A stretch of DNA of 64,000 nucleotides from Prosthecobacter sp. (GCF_029946185.1 NZ_JAQSEA010000010.1:21176-85175); one strand, 5' to 3'. Positions 16,775 through 26,041 are shown, numbered from the stretch's first letter. Translations and numbers: made by a program. The notes: a model not told the origin generated them from the letters alone.

Positions 16775-18229
16775 ATGAAATCTTCATCTTTACGTTCCAA
16801 GCCGATGCCACTCCTCGTGCTGTTCTTGATGATGGCGGGCATTTCAGGTGTCGCAGGTGACGAGCCCGCTAACATGATCACGGGCAAAGCGAATCTCGGC
16901 AAGAAGGTGAAGGAACGGCTTCTGTCATCCGATACCGCCATGCCGAAGCTTCTGGCCTTTGGCGAAATCATGGAAGGCGGGAAGTTCCGTCTCGTGCCCG
17001 CCGACACCACCCTCGATGCAAAATTTTCCTCCGATGTCTTCGTGGTCATCAACGACCTTGACGGCTTGTTCGGCGAACTGTTGGAGCCTGAGACCGAGTA
17101 TGCAAAAAACTGGAAATTGATCGTTAACAGGACCGGCGAAGATCAGTTGAAACGAGCAGCGCTTGAACGTGCAGAACAGAAGATTAAACTCGACAACGTT
17201 GACAAGGAACGTCTCGCCAAAGCATCCGATGCCACAGCGATGAACATGCTCAACGTGGAGCGTGGGAAGACCGATCTGGCGCTCAAAGATGCCGACAAAA
17301 AAGAGACGACGCTTACGACGCAGGTCGAATCCGCGAAACGGTTCATCAAACATGGCTTCAAACCGTTGAGTTTGAATTTCCGTCTGCGAATCGGCGGTGA
17401 AACGTTCGACAAACTCCATCCCACCGATGTGGCGGAGATGATCGATTCAGAGAAGTCGCTCTTTCTCCTGCGCTTCAATCTGCGTGACATTAACAAGGAC
17501 AAGGACGCATGGCTGAAGCTTTTGAAATCCAGCCCGATGACGTGCATGGTCGGTGACGTGGCACTGACGTATGTGTCAGAAAGCGGCAAGAAGAGCTACA
17601 TCGGCGTGGACAGCGGCTTTCGTCTCGGGATTCCGCTGTTCCGCTGGGAGTTCTGGATCAGCATGGGCATCATCGTCGGCTGCCTCGGCCTTTTCGTCTG
17701 GAAGGCGCCGACAACGGACGTGCTCCGTGACACCGGCATCACTCTCACCAACCTCACCCAGGTGAACCCGAACTACTGGCATCAGCACAAGCACCCGTTG
17801 AGTCTTGCGCGATTGCAGATGTCCATCTGGTTCTTCATCATCATCGGCTCGTTTGTTTTTCTATGGTCCACGACTGGCAGCCTCGCAGGCGTGAACAACA
17901 CCGCACTCATCCTCATGGGCATCAGCGGCGGGACGTCCATGTTTGCCGCCATCATCTCAGAAAAGAGAGATTGGGACGCGAAAAAGCGCGAGCCCGCAAA
18001 CGTGTCAGACAGCGCCTTCACCAACTGGTTCATCGACATTTTGAGTTCTGACGAAGGTATGACCATCCACCGTTTCCAGATGTTCGCCTGGACTCTGGTG
18101 CTTGCCGTCGTCTTTGTGAACGGCGTCCTGTCCGACTACGCCATGCCGCTGTTCAGTAACGAACTGCTCGGCCTGATGGGCATCAGCTCGGGTATCTATA
18201 TCGGCTTCAAGATCAAGGAAGGCAATTGA
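16775..18229 (+). CDS. Uncharacterised membrane protein with signal peptide, long soluble N-domain and repeated TM module
   Basis: MKSSSLRSKPMPLLVLFLMMAGISGVAG signal; C-terminal TM clusters with two similar segments (LARLQMSIWFFIII...ALILMGISGG and IHRFQMFAWTLVLA...LLGLMGISSG). Confidence 0.75.
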   Translation: MKSSSLRSKPMPLLVLFLMMAGISGVAGDEPANMITGKANLGKKVKERLLSSDTAMPKLLAFGEIMEGGKFRLVPADTTLDAKFSSDVFVVINDLDGLFGELLEPETEYAKNWKLIVNRTGEDQLKRAALERAEQKIKLDNVDKERLAKASDATAMNMLNVERGKTDLALKDADKKETTLTTQVESAKRFIKHGFKPLSLNFRLRIGGETFDKLHPTDVAEMIDSEKSLFLLRFNLRDINKDKDAWLKLLKSSPMTCMVGDVALTYVSESGKKSYIGVDSGFRLGIPLFRWEFWISMGIIVGCLGLFVWKAPTTDVLRDTGITLTNLTQVNPNYWHQHKHPLSLARLQMSIWFFIIIGSFVFLWSTTGSLAGVNNTALILMGISGGTSMFAAIISEKRDWDAKKREPANVSDSAFTNWFIDILSSDEGMTIHRFQMFAWTLVLAVVFVNGVLSDYAMPLFSNELLGLMGISSGIYIGFKIKEGN

Positions 18230-18269
18230 GAAGGCGGTGCGCCTGACGCACCCCCATGCCGCTCACGCG

Positions 18270-19559
18270 TCAGCCAGCCATCAGCGCCTCAATTTCATCC
18301 GCCTCAATCGGAATATGCGCCATGAGATCAATGTTCTCATGCTCGCCGATGAAGATGTTGTTCTCCAGACGCACGCCGAGCTTCTCCTCACGGATGTAGA
18401 TGCCGGGCTCCACGGTGAAGACCATGCCAGCCTGCACCGGCTTCCACATGTGGCCCACGTCATGCACGTCGATGCCCAGCGGATGAGAGGTGCCGTGCGG
18501 AAAGTATTTTTTATACGCGGGCTTTTCGGGGTCCTGTTTGGCGATGTCGTCTTCGGTGATCAGTCCGAGGCCGAGCAGTTCTTTTTCCATCAGCTTGCCC
18601 ACCTCTTCCTGATACTCGCGAATGAGAATGCCTGGGCGCAGGATTTGGCAGCACGTTTTGAAGACGCGCAGCACGGCGTCATACACCTGGCGTTGGCGCG
18701 GCGTGAACTTGCCGTTCACAGGAATCGTCCGCGTGAGGTCGGCGTTGTAGTTGCCGTAGTTCGCGGCCACATCGAGCAGCAGCAGTTCACCATCCTGGCA
18801 CTGGCAGTGATTGGTGATGTAATGCAGCACGCAGGCGTTCGCGCCGCTAGCGATGATCGGCGTGTAGGCAAAGCCGCGCGCACGCTGGCGGATGAACTCA
18901 TGCGAAAGCTCGGCCTCGATCTCGAACTCCTGCACGCCGGGTTTCACAAACTTCAGCAAACGGTCAAAGCCCTCGCCCGTGATGCGGATGGCCTCATTCA
19001 GCGCCGTGATTTCATGCGGGCTCTTGATGACGCGGAGCTCGTGCATGAGCTGCGCGAGGCGGCGGTAGTCATGCAGCGGATACTCGCGCTGGCAGCGCTG
19101 CGTGAAGCGCATCTCCCGCGTTTCTGTGGGGATGGTGGCGCGGGTGTGCTCGTTCGAATTGAGGAAGACATGGTCTGCCTGGCAGATCACGGAGCGGAAC
19201 TGCGTCTCGAAGTCCTCCAGCCAGTGCACACGCGCGATGCCGCTGCGCTCCTGCGCCTGCTCCTTGCTGAGCTTCTCGCCCTCCCACACGGCGATGTGCT
19301 CGTTCGTTTCGCGCACAAACAACATCTCCCGCTGCTTCGGATCAACAGCATCAGGAAAGAGCACCAGAATCGTCTCCTCCTGATCGACACCGCTCAAATA
19401 AAACAGATCACTGTTTTGCACAAAGCCGAGGGAGCCGTCCGCATTCGTCGGCAGCACATCATTGGCATGTACGATCACCACCGACTGCGGCGGCAGCTTG
19501 GCATAAAGATGCTGACGGTTGGAGACAAACAGTTCGGCGGGCAGGGGTTGGTAGCGCAT
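18270..19559 (-). CDS. pepP: Xaa-Pro aminopeptidase (M24 family)
   Basis: MRYQPLPAELFVSNRQHLYAKL...; metal-ligand motifs LLLDVAANYGNYNADLTRT, HGTSHPLGIDVHDVG, TVEPGIYI. Confidence 0.9.
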   Translation of the reverse strand: MRYQPLPAELFVSNRQHLYAKLPPQSVVIVHANDVLPTNADGSLGFVQNSDLFYLSGVDQEETILVLFPDAVDPKQREMLFVRETNEHIAVWEGEKLSKEQAQERSGIARVHWLEDFETQFRSVICQADHVFLNSNEHTRATIPTETREMRFTQRCQREYPLHDYRRLAQLMHELRVIKSPHEITALNEAIRITGEGFDRLLKFVKPGVQEFEIEAELSHEFIRQRARGFAYTPIIASGANACVLHYITNHCQCQDGELLLLDVAANYGNYNADLTRTIPVNGKFTPRQRQVYDAVLRVFKTCCQILRPGILIREYQEEVGKLMEKELLGLGLITEDDIAKQDPEKPAYKKYFPHGTSHPLGIDVHDVGHMWKPVQAGMVFTVEPGIYIREEKLGVRLENNIFIGEHENIDLMAHIPIEADEIEALMAG

Positions 19560-19568
19560 AGGAGTAGG

Positions 19569-19623
19569 GCAAGCGTCCCGCTTGCAGCAGGAAGCCGAAA
19601 TTGCACGCAAGCCGGAGGCTTGC
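19569..19623. repeat. Tandem hairpins with shared GCAAGC arms
   Basis: GCAAGCG-TCC-CGCTTGC (19569-19585) and GCAAGCC-GGA-GGCTTGC (19607-19623), both perfect 7-bp stems. Confidence 0.8.
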
Positions 19624-19629
19624 ACCCCT

Positions 19630-20808
19630 TTATTGCGCCACCACCGCCTTCGGCGGATGGCGGTCGGCCTTGATCCACTGCTGGACCTCGGTCCAGAAGG
19701 CTTCCACGGGCAGGGCAAAGGTGGTGACGCGGTCAACTCGTGCGATGTTGATGCCGACGACCTTGCCTTCGAGCGTGGCGACGGGGCCGCCCATGTCGGC
19801 GGGGAGGAGCGGGATGTCGTGCTGGAGGACTTCGGGGAAGTTGTCGTTGCGCAGGGAGATGCCGCCATTGGCGAAGTCTTCCCCCTCCCAGTTATTCAGC
19901 ACCTTGGTGCGGCTGGCGAGGCGGACCCGGCAGCTTTCCTCCTTGTTTTTGCGCAGGTAGTGGATGTCAATGATCTCACCGGGCTGGCGCCTTTTGACGA
20001 TGTCATAAACGCGATCAAGCGCCGCCACCTTTTCACCTGCAATGGTGATGAGGACATCGTCCTCCTGCAAACCGGCGGCCTCAGCTGGGCTTTCGCTGGC
20101 GATGCCAACGATGCGTACGCCTTTTCCATCTTTGGACGTCTTGGCATCCATGCGGATGCCCATGGCGGCTCCTTCGCCCGGAATGCGGCGGAATTTGGCG
20201 CTGACAATGCCGATGCGCGTTTCTTGGCCTGACTCGGCGACACTGCACAGCCACTGGCCGAGGCCGAGGGAATGGGCACCCCCAAAAGAAACTGCACGCA
20301 GGCCGGTGATGCCAACGGCCTGAGCCAGCACCAGATCCAACCGTGTGTCGCGGTGCACCTCGCGCAGATCGGCGCTGCGCCCGTCGCTGAAATTGATGCG
20401 TGTTTTCTGCAGCTCGGGCACTTCACTGGCCTTGATCAAAACGTAGCCGTCTTCACCCACAATGGTGGCGGTGCAGAGGGTGCGGCCCAGCGGGCTCTTA
20501 ATGCGCGCGGCACAGGCGATCGTGAGCGGCTTGAGCTTCTCGACCGCGGAGAGTGTGTGCTTCCCATTGGTGCGGTCTTCCTGAGGCAGAGGCAGGCGGG
20601 ACGGATCCGCCTGAAGAAAAAGAGGGCTGAGGAGGACGAGAAAGGCGGAATGACGAAAGCCAATGGATAAAACTCCCCACGCACGGCATGCGGCGGGCCT
20701 GACATTCGTCATTGCTTCGCTTTGCTCACCCCTTCGGGGCAGCACACGCTTCGCGGTGCTGGCTGTCTCGCTTCGCTCGGCTCTGAATTCGGCATGCGTC
20801 ATTTTCAC
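19630..20808 (-). CDS. PDZ-domain trypsin-like protein with degraded catalytic triad
   Basis: PDZ region GVRIVGIASESPAEAAGLQEDDVLITIAG; Ser-site reads LPADMGGPV, His-site lacks TAAHV. N-terminus uncertain; ORF start overlaps upstream gene by ATGA. Confidence 0.75.
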   Translation of the reverse strand: MKMTHAEFRAERSETASTAKRVLPRRGEQSEAMTNVRPAACRAWGVLSIGFRHSAFLVLLSPLFLQADPSRLPLPQEDRTNGKHTLSAVEKLKPLTIACAARIKSPLGRTLCTATIVGEDGYVLIKASEVPELQKTRINFSDGRSADLREVHRDTRLDLVLAQAVGITGLRAVSFGGAHSLGLGQWLCSVAESGQETRIGIVSAKFRRIPGEGAAMGIRMDAKTSKDGKGVRIVGIASESPAEAAGLQEDDVLITIAGEKVAALDRVYDIVKRRQPGEIIDIHYLRKNKEESCRVRLASRTKVLNNWEGEDFANGGISLRNDNFPEVLQHDIPLLPADMGGPVATLEGKVVGINIARVDRVTTFALPVEAFWTEVQQWIKADRHPPKAVVAQ

Positions 20809-21839
20809 TGTCCTTCCTCCTGCGGTTTTTGCGCCAGTTGGACGGACAGGTCACGTTCCTTGCCGTGGGTTCTCAGTCTGATTTTGAGGGTGTCGCCGGC
20901 GGCAAGGGCACGCACGGTGGCGGTGAACTGCTGCTGGTCGGTCATGGCGTCGCCATTGACACTGAGGATGACATCCCCGGTACGAATGCCGGCCTTAAGA
21001 GCGGGCGAGGCGTCGATCACATCGGCCACCTCGAGATCGAGGCTGTCGTTCATCACGGTCGCCACCCCGAGATAGCCGCCTGCGCCCGTACCCCAGGTCT
21101 TGATGACCTGCGACTTCTGCATCGCCCCCCAGGAGCGGAGAAAAGGGGCCATGGAAACGTGGACGTTTTGATCCCGGCCCTCCCAGATCTGGCTGTGGAT
21201 GCCGATCACCTCGCCATTGAGATTGAACAGCGGGCCGCCAGAGTCGCCACCCATCAGCACGCAGTCGGTATGCAGGCTGTTGGCGGTTTGTTTGATGATC
21301 TTGCCCACGCGCAGCACGGGGCCGCGTGCCTTTTCGTAGCCGCCAGGGTGTCCGAGCGCAAAGCACCACTCGCCGGGCTGCGCCTTGGCGACTTCACGGC
21401 TCAGATTCACAAAGGGCCAGGGTTTGCCACGATCTTTCAGTCTCGCCAGTGCGGCATCGGTCGTTTTGTCCAGTCCTAGAGATTTGGCCGTGGTGATGGT
21501 GCCATCTTCCAAAATGATCTTCATCTCCTTGCCAGGGCCATTGGGGACATGGGCGGCGGTGAGCAGCAGTCCGTCGGCGGAAATGATGACGCCGCTGGCC
21601 GTGCCGTCGCCGGACTGGATGGCCACCAGCGCCTGACGCACTTGGGGCAGGAACTTCTGCACGCCGTTCTGGATCTTCAGAAGTTCGGCGATGTCGGCCT
21701 TCGGCGCTGGGTTTTTATCCGCCCCCCCCGCAGCCATGGCTGTTGTGGCAATGAGGCCGAACGCCACGGAGACCGTAGCGGCTCTGCGAGCCAAGGAAGT
21801 GCAGAGAGAGAACATGCGCGTGCTGGAGTTTACGTTCAC
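20805..21839 (-). CDS. Trypsin-like serine protease with PDZ domain (HtrA/Deg-like)
   Basis: LLTAAHV, DAALARL, MGGDSGGPLF triad motifs; PDZ ASPALKAGIRTGDVILSVNG; signal peptide. Confidence 0.85.
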   Translation of the reverse strand: MNVNSSTRMFSLCTSLARRAATVSVAFGLIATTAMAAGGADKNPAPKADIAELLKIQNGVQKFLPQVRQALVAIQSGDGTASGVIISADGLLLTAAHVPNGPGKEMKIILEDGTITTAKSLGLDKTTDAALARLKDRGKPWPFVNLSREVAKAQPGEWCFALGHPGGYEKARGPVLRVGKIIKQTANSLHTDCVLMGGDSGGPLFNLNGEVIGIHSQIWEGRDQNVHVSMAPFLRSWGAMQKSQVIKTWGTGAGGYLGVATVMNDSLDLEVADVIDASPALKAGIRTGDVILSVNGDAMTDQQQFTATVRALAAGDTLKIRLRTHGKERDLSVQLAQKPQEEGQ

Positions 21840-21941
21840 CCGCCCGGCAGGTCAAACTGCGATCCTGCGGGGAATCTGCTGTTGAATACGGTGCCGGGCT
21901 GCGCTTCTCTCGGTCGTCTTACTCCCAATTACACTCTTTAC

Positions 21942-23318
21942 ATGAACTACGACCTCATTGTCATCGGCGGCGGGCCTGCGGGCTACGTCGGAGCTATCCG
22001 CGCAGCGCAACTCGGCAAAAAAGTGGCCTGTGTCGAAAACGACCGTGCCGGCGGCACCTGCCTGAACTGGGGCTGTATTCCTACCAAGGCTCTCCTGCGC
22101 AACGCCGAGCTGTATCATACCCTGACCCACCGCGCCGAGGAGTTCGGCCTCAAGATCGGCAGCATCGAGTACGACTGGTCCAAGGTCATCGGCCGCAGCC
22201 GTGGCGTCAGCGACAAGCTCAACAAGGGCATCGAGTTCCTCTTCAAGAAGAACAAGGTCGATTACATCCGTGGCACCGCCAGCATCCCTGCCGCAGGCAA
22301 GGTCGAAGTGACCGCTGCAGACGGCAAAACGGAAACCCACGATGCGGCTAACATCCTCATCGCTACCGGCGCCAAGACCCGCCCGATGCCCGGCTTCCCC
22401 TTCAACGGCAAGACCGTCATCGGCAGCAAGGAAGCCATGATGCTGGAAAAGCAGCCGAAGAGCATCATCGTCATCGGCGCAGGTGCCATCGGCATTGAGT
22501 TTGCCTACTTCTTCAACGCCTACGGCACCAAGGTGACCGTCGTTGAAATGCTGCCAGACGTGCTGCCAGTGGAAGACACCGAAGTCAGCAAGCTCCTGGA
22601 AAAGAGCCTGACCAAGTCCGGCATCCGCATTCTCACGAACACGAAGGTCACCGGCACCTCCGAAGACGGCAATGGCGTCAAAATCACCGTCGAAGGCGCT
22701 GCCAATGAAACGCTGGAGGCAGAAGTTTGCCTCGTCGCCATCGGCGTGGCCCCAGTGCTGCCCGGCGGCATGGAGATCAAGCTCACCGACCGCGGCTGGC
22801 TGCAGACCGACGACCGCTATCAGACCTCCGTCAAAGGCGTCTATGCTGCCGGCGACATCATCGGGCCACCCTGGCTCGCCCACGTGGCCAGCTACGAGGC
22901 TGTCCAGTGCGTGGAAGGTCTCTTCACCAAGAGCAAGCCGAAGAAAGTCGGCGTGTTCCCAGGCTGCACCTACTGCCATCCGCAGGTGGCCAGCATCGGC
23001 CTCACCGAGCGTGCGGCGAAGGAAAAGGGCCTCAAGTTCAAGGTCGGCAAGTTCCCGTATGCGGCCAGTGGCAAGGCTCTCGCCGCTGCTGAGTCCGAAG
23101 GCTTCGTCAAGATCCTCTACGGCGAACCTCACGGCGAAATCATCGGCGCACACATGATCGGCAGCGAAAGCACCGAGATGATCGCCGAGATCGGCCTCGC
23201 CATGAATCTGGAAGCCACCTGGGACGAAATCGAAGCCACCATCCACGCCCATCCGACTCTTAGCGAGATGGTCAAGGAGGCTACCGAAGTCGCCAAGGGG
23301 CATCCGATCCATGTGTGA
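21942..23318 (+). CDS. lpd: Dihydrolipoyl dehydrogenase
   Basis: MNYDLIVIGGGPAGYVGAIRAAQ; redox motif GGTCLNWGCIPTKALL; C-terminal HAHPTLSEMVKEA. Confidence 0.95.
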   Translation: MNYDLIVIGGGPAGYVGAIRAAQLGKKVACVENDRAGGTCLNWGCIPTKALLRNAELYHTLTHRAEEFGLKIGSIEYDWSKVIGRSRGVSDKLNKGIEFLFKKNKVDYIRGTASIPAAGKVEVTAADGKTETHDAANILIATGAKTRPMPGFPFNGKTVIGSKEAMMLEKQPKSIIVIGAGAIGIEFAYFFNAYGTKVTVVEMLPDVLPVEDTEVSKLLEKSLTKSGIRILTNTKVTGTSEDGNGVKITVEGAANETLEAEVCLVAIGVAPVLPGGMEIKLTDRGWLQTDDRYQTSVKGVYAAGDIIGPPWLAHVASYEAVQCVEGLFTKSKPKKVGVFPGCTYCHPQVASIGLTERAAKEKGLKFKVGKFPYAASGKALAAAESEGFVKILYGEPHGEIIGAHMIGSESTEMIAEIGLAMNLEATWDEIEATIHAHPTLSEMVKEATEVAKGHPIHV

Positions 23319-23336
23319 GTGAACTCGTGACGCGCC

Positions 23337-23552
23337 ATGCCGCATGATGATCTGCTCGATTTCGGCGACCTCGCCGAGATGATCATCGGCGGCTGGCGCT
23401 ATCTCTTGAGTCGGAAGTACCGGCTCAAGAAGCACCGCGAGTGGCAGAATGATGGATGGGTTTGGATAACGCTCGAAATCATCCTTGGCGTATTCGGAGT
23501 TCTAGTATCGCTTTGGCTGCTGAATTTGGTGGTCTTTTCAATGTTGAAGTAA
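23337..23552 (+). CDS. Small hypothetical membrane protein
   Basis: 71 aa, C-terminal TM helix WITLEIILGVFGVLVSLWLLNLVVFSML. Confidence 0.45.
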   Translation: MPHDDLLDFGDLAEMIIGGWRYLLSRKYRLKKHREWQNDGWVWITLEIILGVFGVLVSLWLLNLVVFSMLK

Positions 23553-23626
23553 GGCGGCCCGAAGGGCTTAGGATGCTGAAAGAACCTGTCTTGCGTGACA
23601 ACGCTTTACCTCTACCATCAGGGGAT

Positions 23627-23854
23627 ATGTCACCCGCCGCCCTTTCACTGCTGAACATGAACCGTCTGGATCGCACGGCGGTTTCGGTGGGCACGTTCGA
23701 AGATCAGCGACGCGAGGATTACGAGTACTGGATGTCGCGTCCGGCACGGGAGCGCTTTCTAGGAATCGAAAAATTACGACTGGCCTACTATGGAGAGGAT
23801 GCTCTCAGACGATTTGACCGAGTTTTTGAGGTATCTCAACGAGGAGAAGGTTGA
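23627..23854 (+). CDS. Small hypothetical protein paired with nucleotidyltransferase
   Basis: MSPAALSLLNMNRLDRTAVSVGTFEDQRREDYEYWMSRPARERFLGIEKLRLAYYGEDALRRFDRVFEV; overlaps next gene by about 65 bp in another frame. Confidence 0.65.
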   Translation: MSPAALSLLNMNRLDRTAVSVGTFEDQRREDYEYWMSRPARERFLGIEKLRLAYYGEDALRRFDRVFEVSQRGEG

Positions 23855-24245
23855 GTATCTCTTGATCGGCGGCTGGGCGGTGGGATACCACGGCTACCCG
23901 CGACTGACCCAGGATATGGACGTCTGGGTGGAGATGAGCGTCGAGAACACGTGTCGCCTTCTAAAGAGCCTGGAACGCTTCGGTTTTAAACCGGGCATGG
24001 TCGATGAGTCCCTGTTTCTCAAGCCTGGAAACATTGTGCGTTTTGGGTTCCCGCCGAACCGGATCGAAATCCTCAATCAGATTTCAGGCATTGAATTTGC
24101 CGAATGCGTGCCGCGCAAACAAATGGCCGATTTTGACGGCCTCATGGTACCTGTCATTGCATTGGAAGATTTGATCCGCAACAAGCGGGCGAGCGGACGG
24201 CACAAGGACTTGGCGGACATCGAAGGATTGAACGCAGACGAATGA
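23790..24245 (+). CDS. Nucleotidyltransferase-fold protein (AbiEii/DUF6036-like)
   Basis: YLLIGGWAVGYHGYPRLTQDMDVWVEM (GG...DxD core), VIALEDLIRNKRASGRHKDLADIEGL. Confidence 0.8.
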   Translation: MERMLSDDLTEFLRYLNEEKVEYLLIGGWAVGYHGYPRLTQDMDVWVEMSVENTCRLLKSLERFGFKPGMVDESLFLKPGNIVRFGFPPNRIEILNQISGIEFAECVPRKQMADFDGLMVPVIALEDLIRNKRASGRHKDLADIEGLNADE

Positions 24246-24317
24246 TTGCCTGCAAGACCAACGGTTCCTGACAAGGACGCGTTTTGTATCCCGTATTGGC
24301 TTCTCCAACATCACCTC

Positions 24318-25283
24318 ATGAATCGCCGCCAGTTTCTCCAGACCACCTCCGCCGCAGCTCTTACCGCTTCCTCCTGCACTACGACGACCAAGCGGGCAGA
24401 CAAGCTCATCATCGACACCCATCAGCATCTCTGGGGCGGCGATTTCGTGAACCCTCCGTGGGTCAAAACCGCGCCTGAAGTCCTGCGGCACACCTTCCTC
24501 ACGCCGGAATATCAAGAAGCCACACACGGCCTGAACGTAAAAGCCATCTACATGGAAGTCGATGTGGCTCCGCGCGACCACATCAAAGAAGCTGATGCCA
24601 TCGTGGCACAGTGTCGCGCCCGCAACACGCCCACCATCGCCGCCACCATCGGCGGTCGTCCCGCCTCCGCTGATTTCGAAAGCTACGTGCAGCGCTACGC
24701 GGGCAACGGCATCGTCAAAGGCCTGCGCCAGGTGCTGCATGGTCCCTCCACGCCCGCAGGCTACTGCCTGCGCCCGGACTTCGTGCGTGGCGTGCAGACG
24801 CTCGGCAAACACGGCCTCAACTTCGAACTCACCATGCGCCCCACCGAGCTGCACGATGCGGCGAAGCTCATCCAGCAGTGCCCCGAAACTCACTTCGTGC
24901 TCGACCACTGCGGCAACGGCGACCCCAAAGCCTTCAATCCCAAACTCGGTCCCGGTTTGCCACGCACCTGCACCGCCGACGGCTGGAAACGCGGCATCGA
25001 CGCCGTCGCCGCACAGCCCGGCGTGATGTGCAAGATCAGCGGCATCGTTGCCTTCGTGCCACCCGGCGAATGGCGCGCCGAAGACCTCGCCCCCGTGGTG
25101 AATCATTGCCTCGATGCCTTCGGCCCCGACCGCGTCTTCTTCGGCGGTGACTGGCCCGTCTGCCTCCTCGGCAGTCGTGTTCGTGGCTGGGTGGAGGCGC
25201 TGGATCAGATCGTCGCCTCACGCCCCTTCGCCGACCAGCGCAAGCTGTGGTCAGGCAACGCGACCCAGTTTTACAGGCTCTAA
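24318..25283 (+). CDS. Amidohydrolase-family metal-dependent hydrolase with Tat-like signal
   Basis: MNRRQFLQTTSAAALTASSC; IIDTHQHLWGGDF; FVLDHCGNGD; DRVFFGGDWPVCLL. Confidence 0.85.
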   Translation: MNRRQFLQTTSAAALTASSCTTTTKRADKLIIDTHQHLWGGDFVNPPWVKTAPEVLRHTFLTPEYQEATHGLNVKAIYMEVDVAPRDHIKEADAIVAQCRARNTPTIAATIGGRPASADFESYVQRYAGNGIVKGLRQVLHGPSTPAGYCLRPDFVRGVQTLGKHGLNFELTMRPTELHDAAKLIQQCPETHFVLDHCGNGDPKAFNPKLGPGLPRTCTADGWKRGIDAVAAQPGVMCKISGIVAFVPPGEWRAEDLAPVVNHCLDAFGPDRVFFGGDWPVCLLGSRVRGWVEALDQIVASRPFADQRKLWSGNATQFYRL

Positions 25284-25376
25284 GAAACCGCTGCCCAATT
25301 CAGAAAATCTCTGTGGCGTTCCCGCCTCTGCGGTGCAAATCCGTGTCTCCCCCTCGCAACCCGGCAAATCACCGGG

Positions 25377-25778
25377 TCATGCCCACGCCAAAAGCGCCGG
25401 ACAGGCCTTGCGCCAAACCGCATCGTCGAACCACGCAGAACTTACGCGGGTGTAATGCGGCACGCCCGCTTTCTTCCAGGCGATGATGACTCCTGTGGCA
25501 GTCAGAGACACCTCTTCCACCAGTTGCCTGCCGATTTTGAAACTTTGGAACAAGCCAGTCGGCACAAGTATTTCGGCATCAGAAAGCTGAAGGCAGGCAG
25601 CCGGACGCCGCAGCCGCCAAAACCTGTAAATGAAAACCACGCTCACGACACCCAATGCAAAGAGCCAGTGCTCCCACACAATCAATGCAAGGTAGATCCA
25701 TAGCACTTTAAAAAGAGGAGATCTGAGATCAGGGAAACGTCGCAACTCAAAAGACTGGACGGCAGCGTTGGTATTCAT
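25377..25778 (-). CDS. Hypothetical membrane protein
   Basis: MNTNAAVQSFELRRFPDLRSPLFKVLWIYLALIVWEHWLFALGVVSVVFIYRFW; ATG at 25778. Confidence 0.5.
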   Translation of the reverse strand: MNTNAAVQSFELRRFPDLRSPLFKVLWIYLALIVWEHWLFALGVVSVVFIYRFWRLRRPAACLQLSDAEILVPTGLFQSFKIGRQLVEEVSLTATGVIIAWKKAGVPHYTRVSSAWFDDAVWRKACPALLAWA

Positions 25779-25940
25779 GCGAAGAGTATTCCAAGAACAA
25801 TGACCCTCAATCCAGCGTCTGCCGGTAGCGCATCGCGCCGATAAACAAGGCAACGATCGCGAGCAATGCAATCTGCCAGAGCTGCAGGGAAATGTCTGCA
25901 AGTATATTCCCTTCAGATCCTCGCCCGAGGTTGTTCAACT

Positions 25941-25980
25941 ATGTAAAGCATACTTGACATGTGACAAGCATGCTTTACAT
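25941..25980. promoter_or_regulatory. Long near-perfect inverted repeat, candidate operator/promoter
   Basis: ATGTAAAGCATACTTG-ACATGTGA-CAAGCATGCTTTACAT; 16-bp arms with a single mismatch; TTGACA embedded. Confidence 0.8.
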
Positions 25981-26041
25981 GTCGATGCATGCAGAATAAC
26001 CCCTCAACTCTCGGCCACTCCATCACCCACCCTCGCTCCAA

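Noticed and set aside
18237-19673. 478-aa plus-strand ORF
   Set aside because: Antisense to pepP, which has canonical M24 motifs.
21852-23435. 527-aa minus-strand ORF
   Set aside because: Antisense shadow of lpd.
25350-25375. CCCGG-CAAATCA-CCGGG hairpin as a terminator
   Set aside because: Short 5-bp stem with no T-tract; plausible but too weak to list as a feature.
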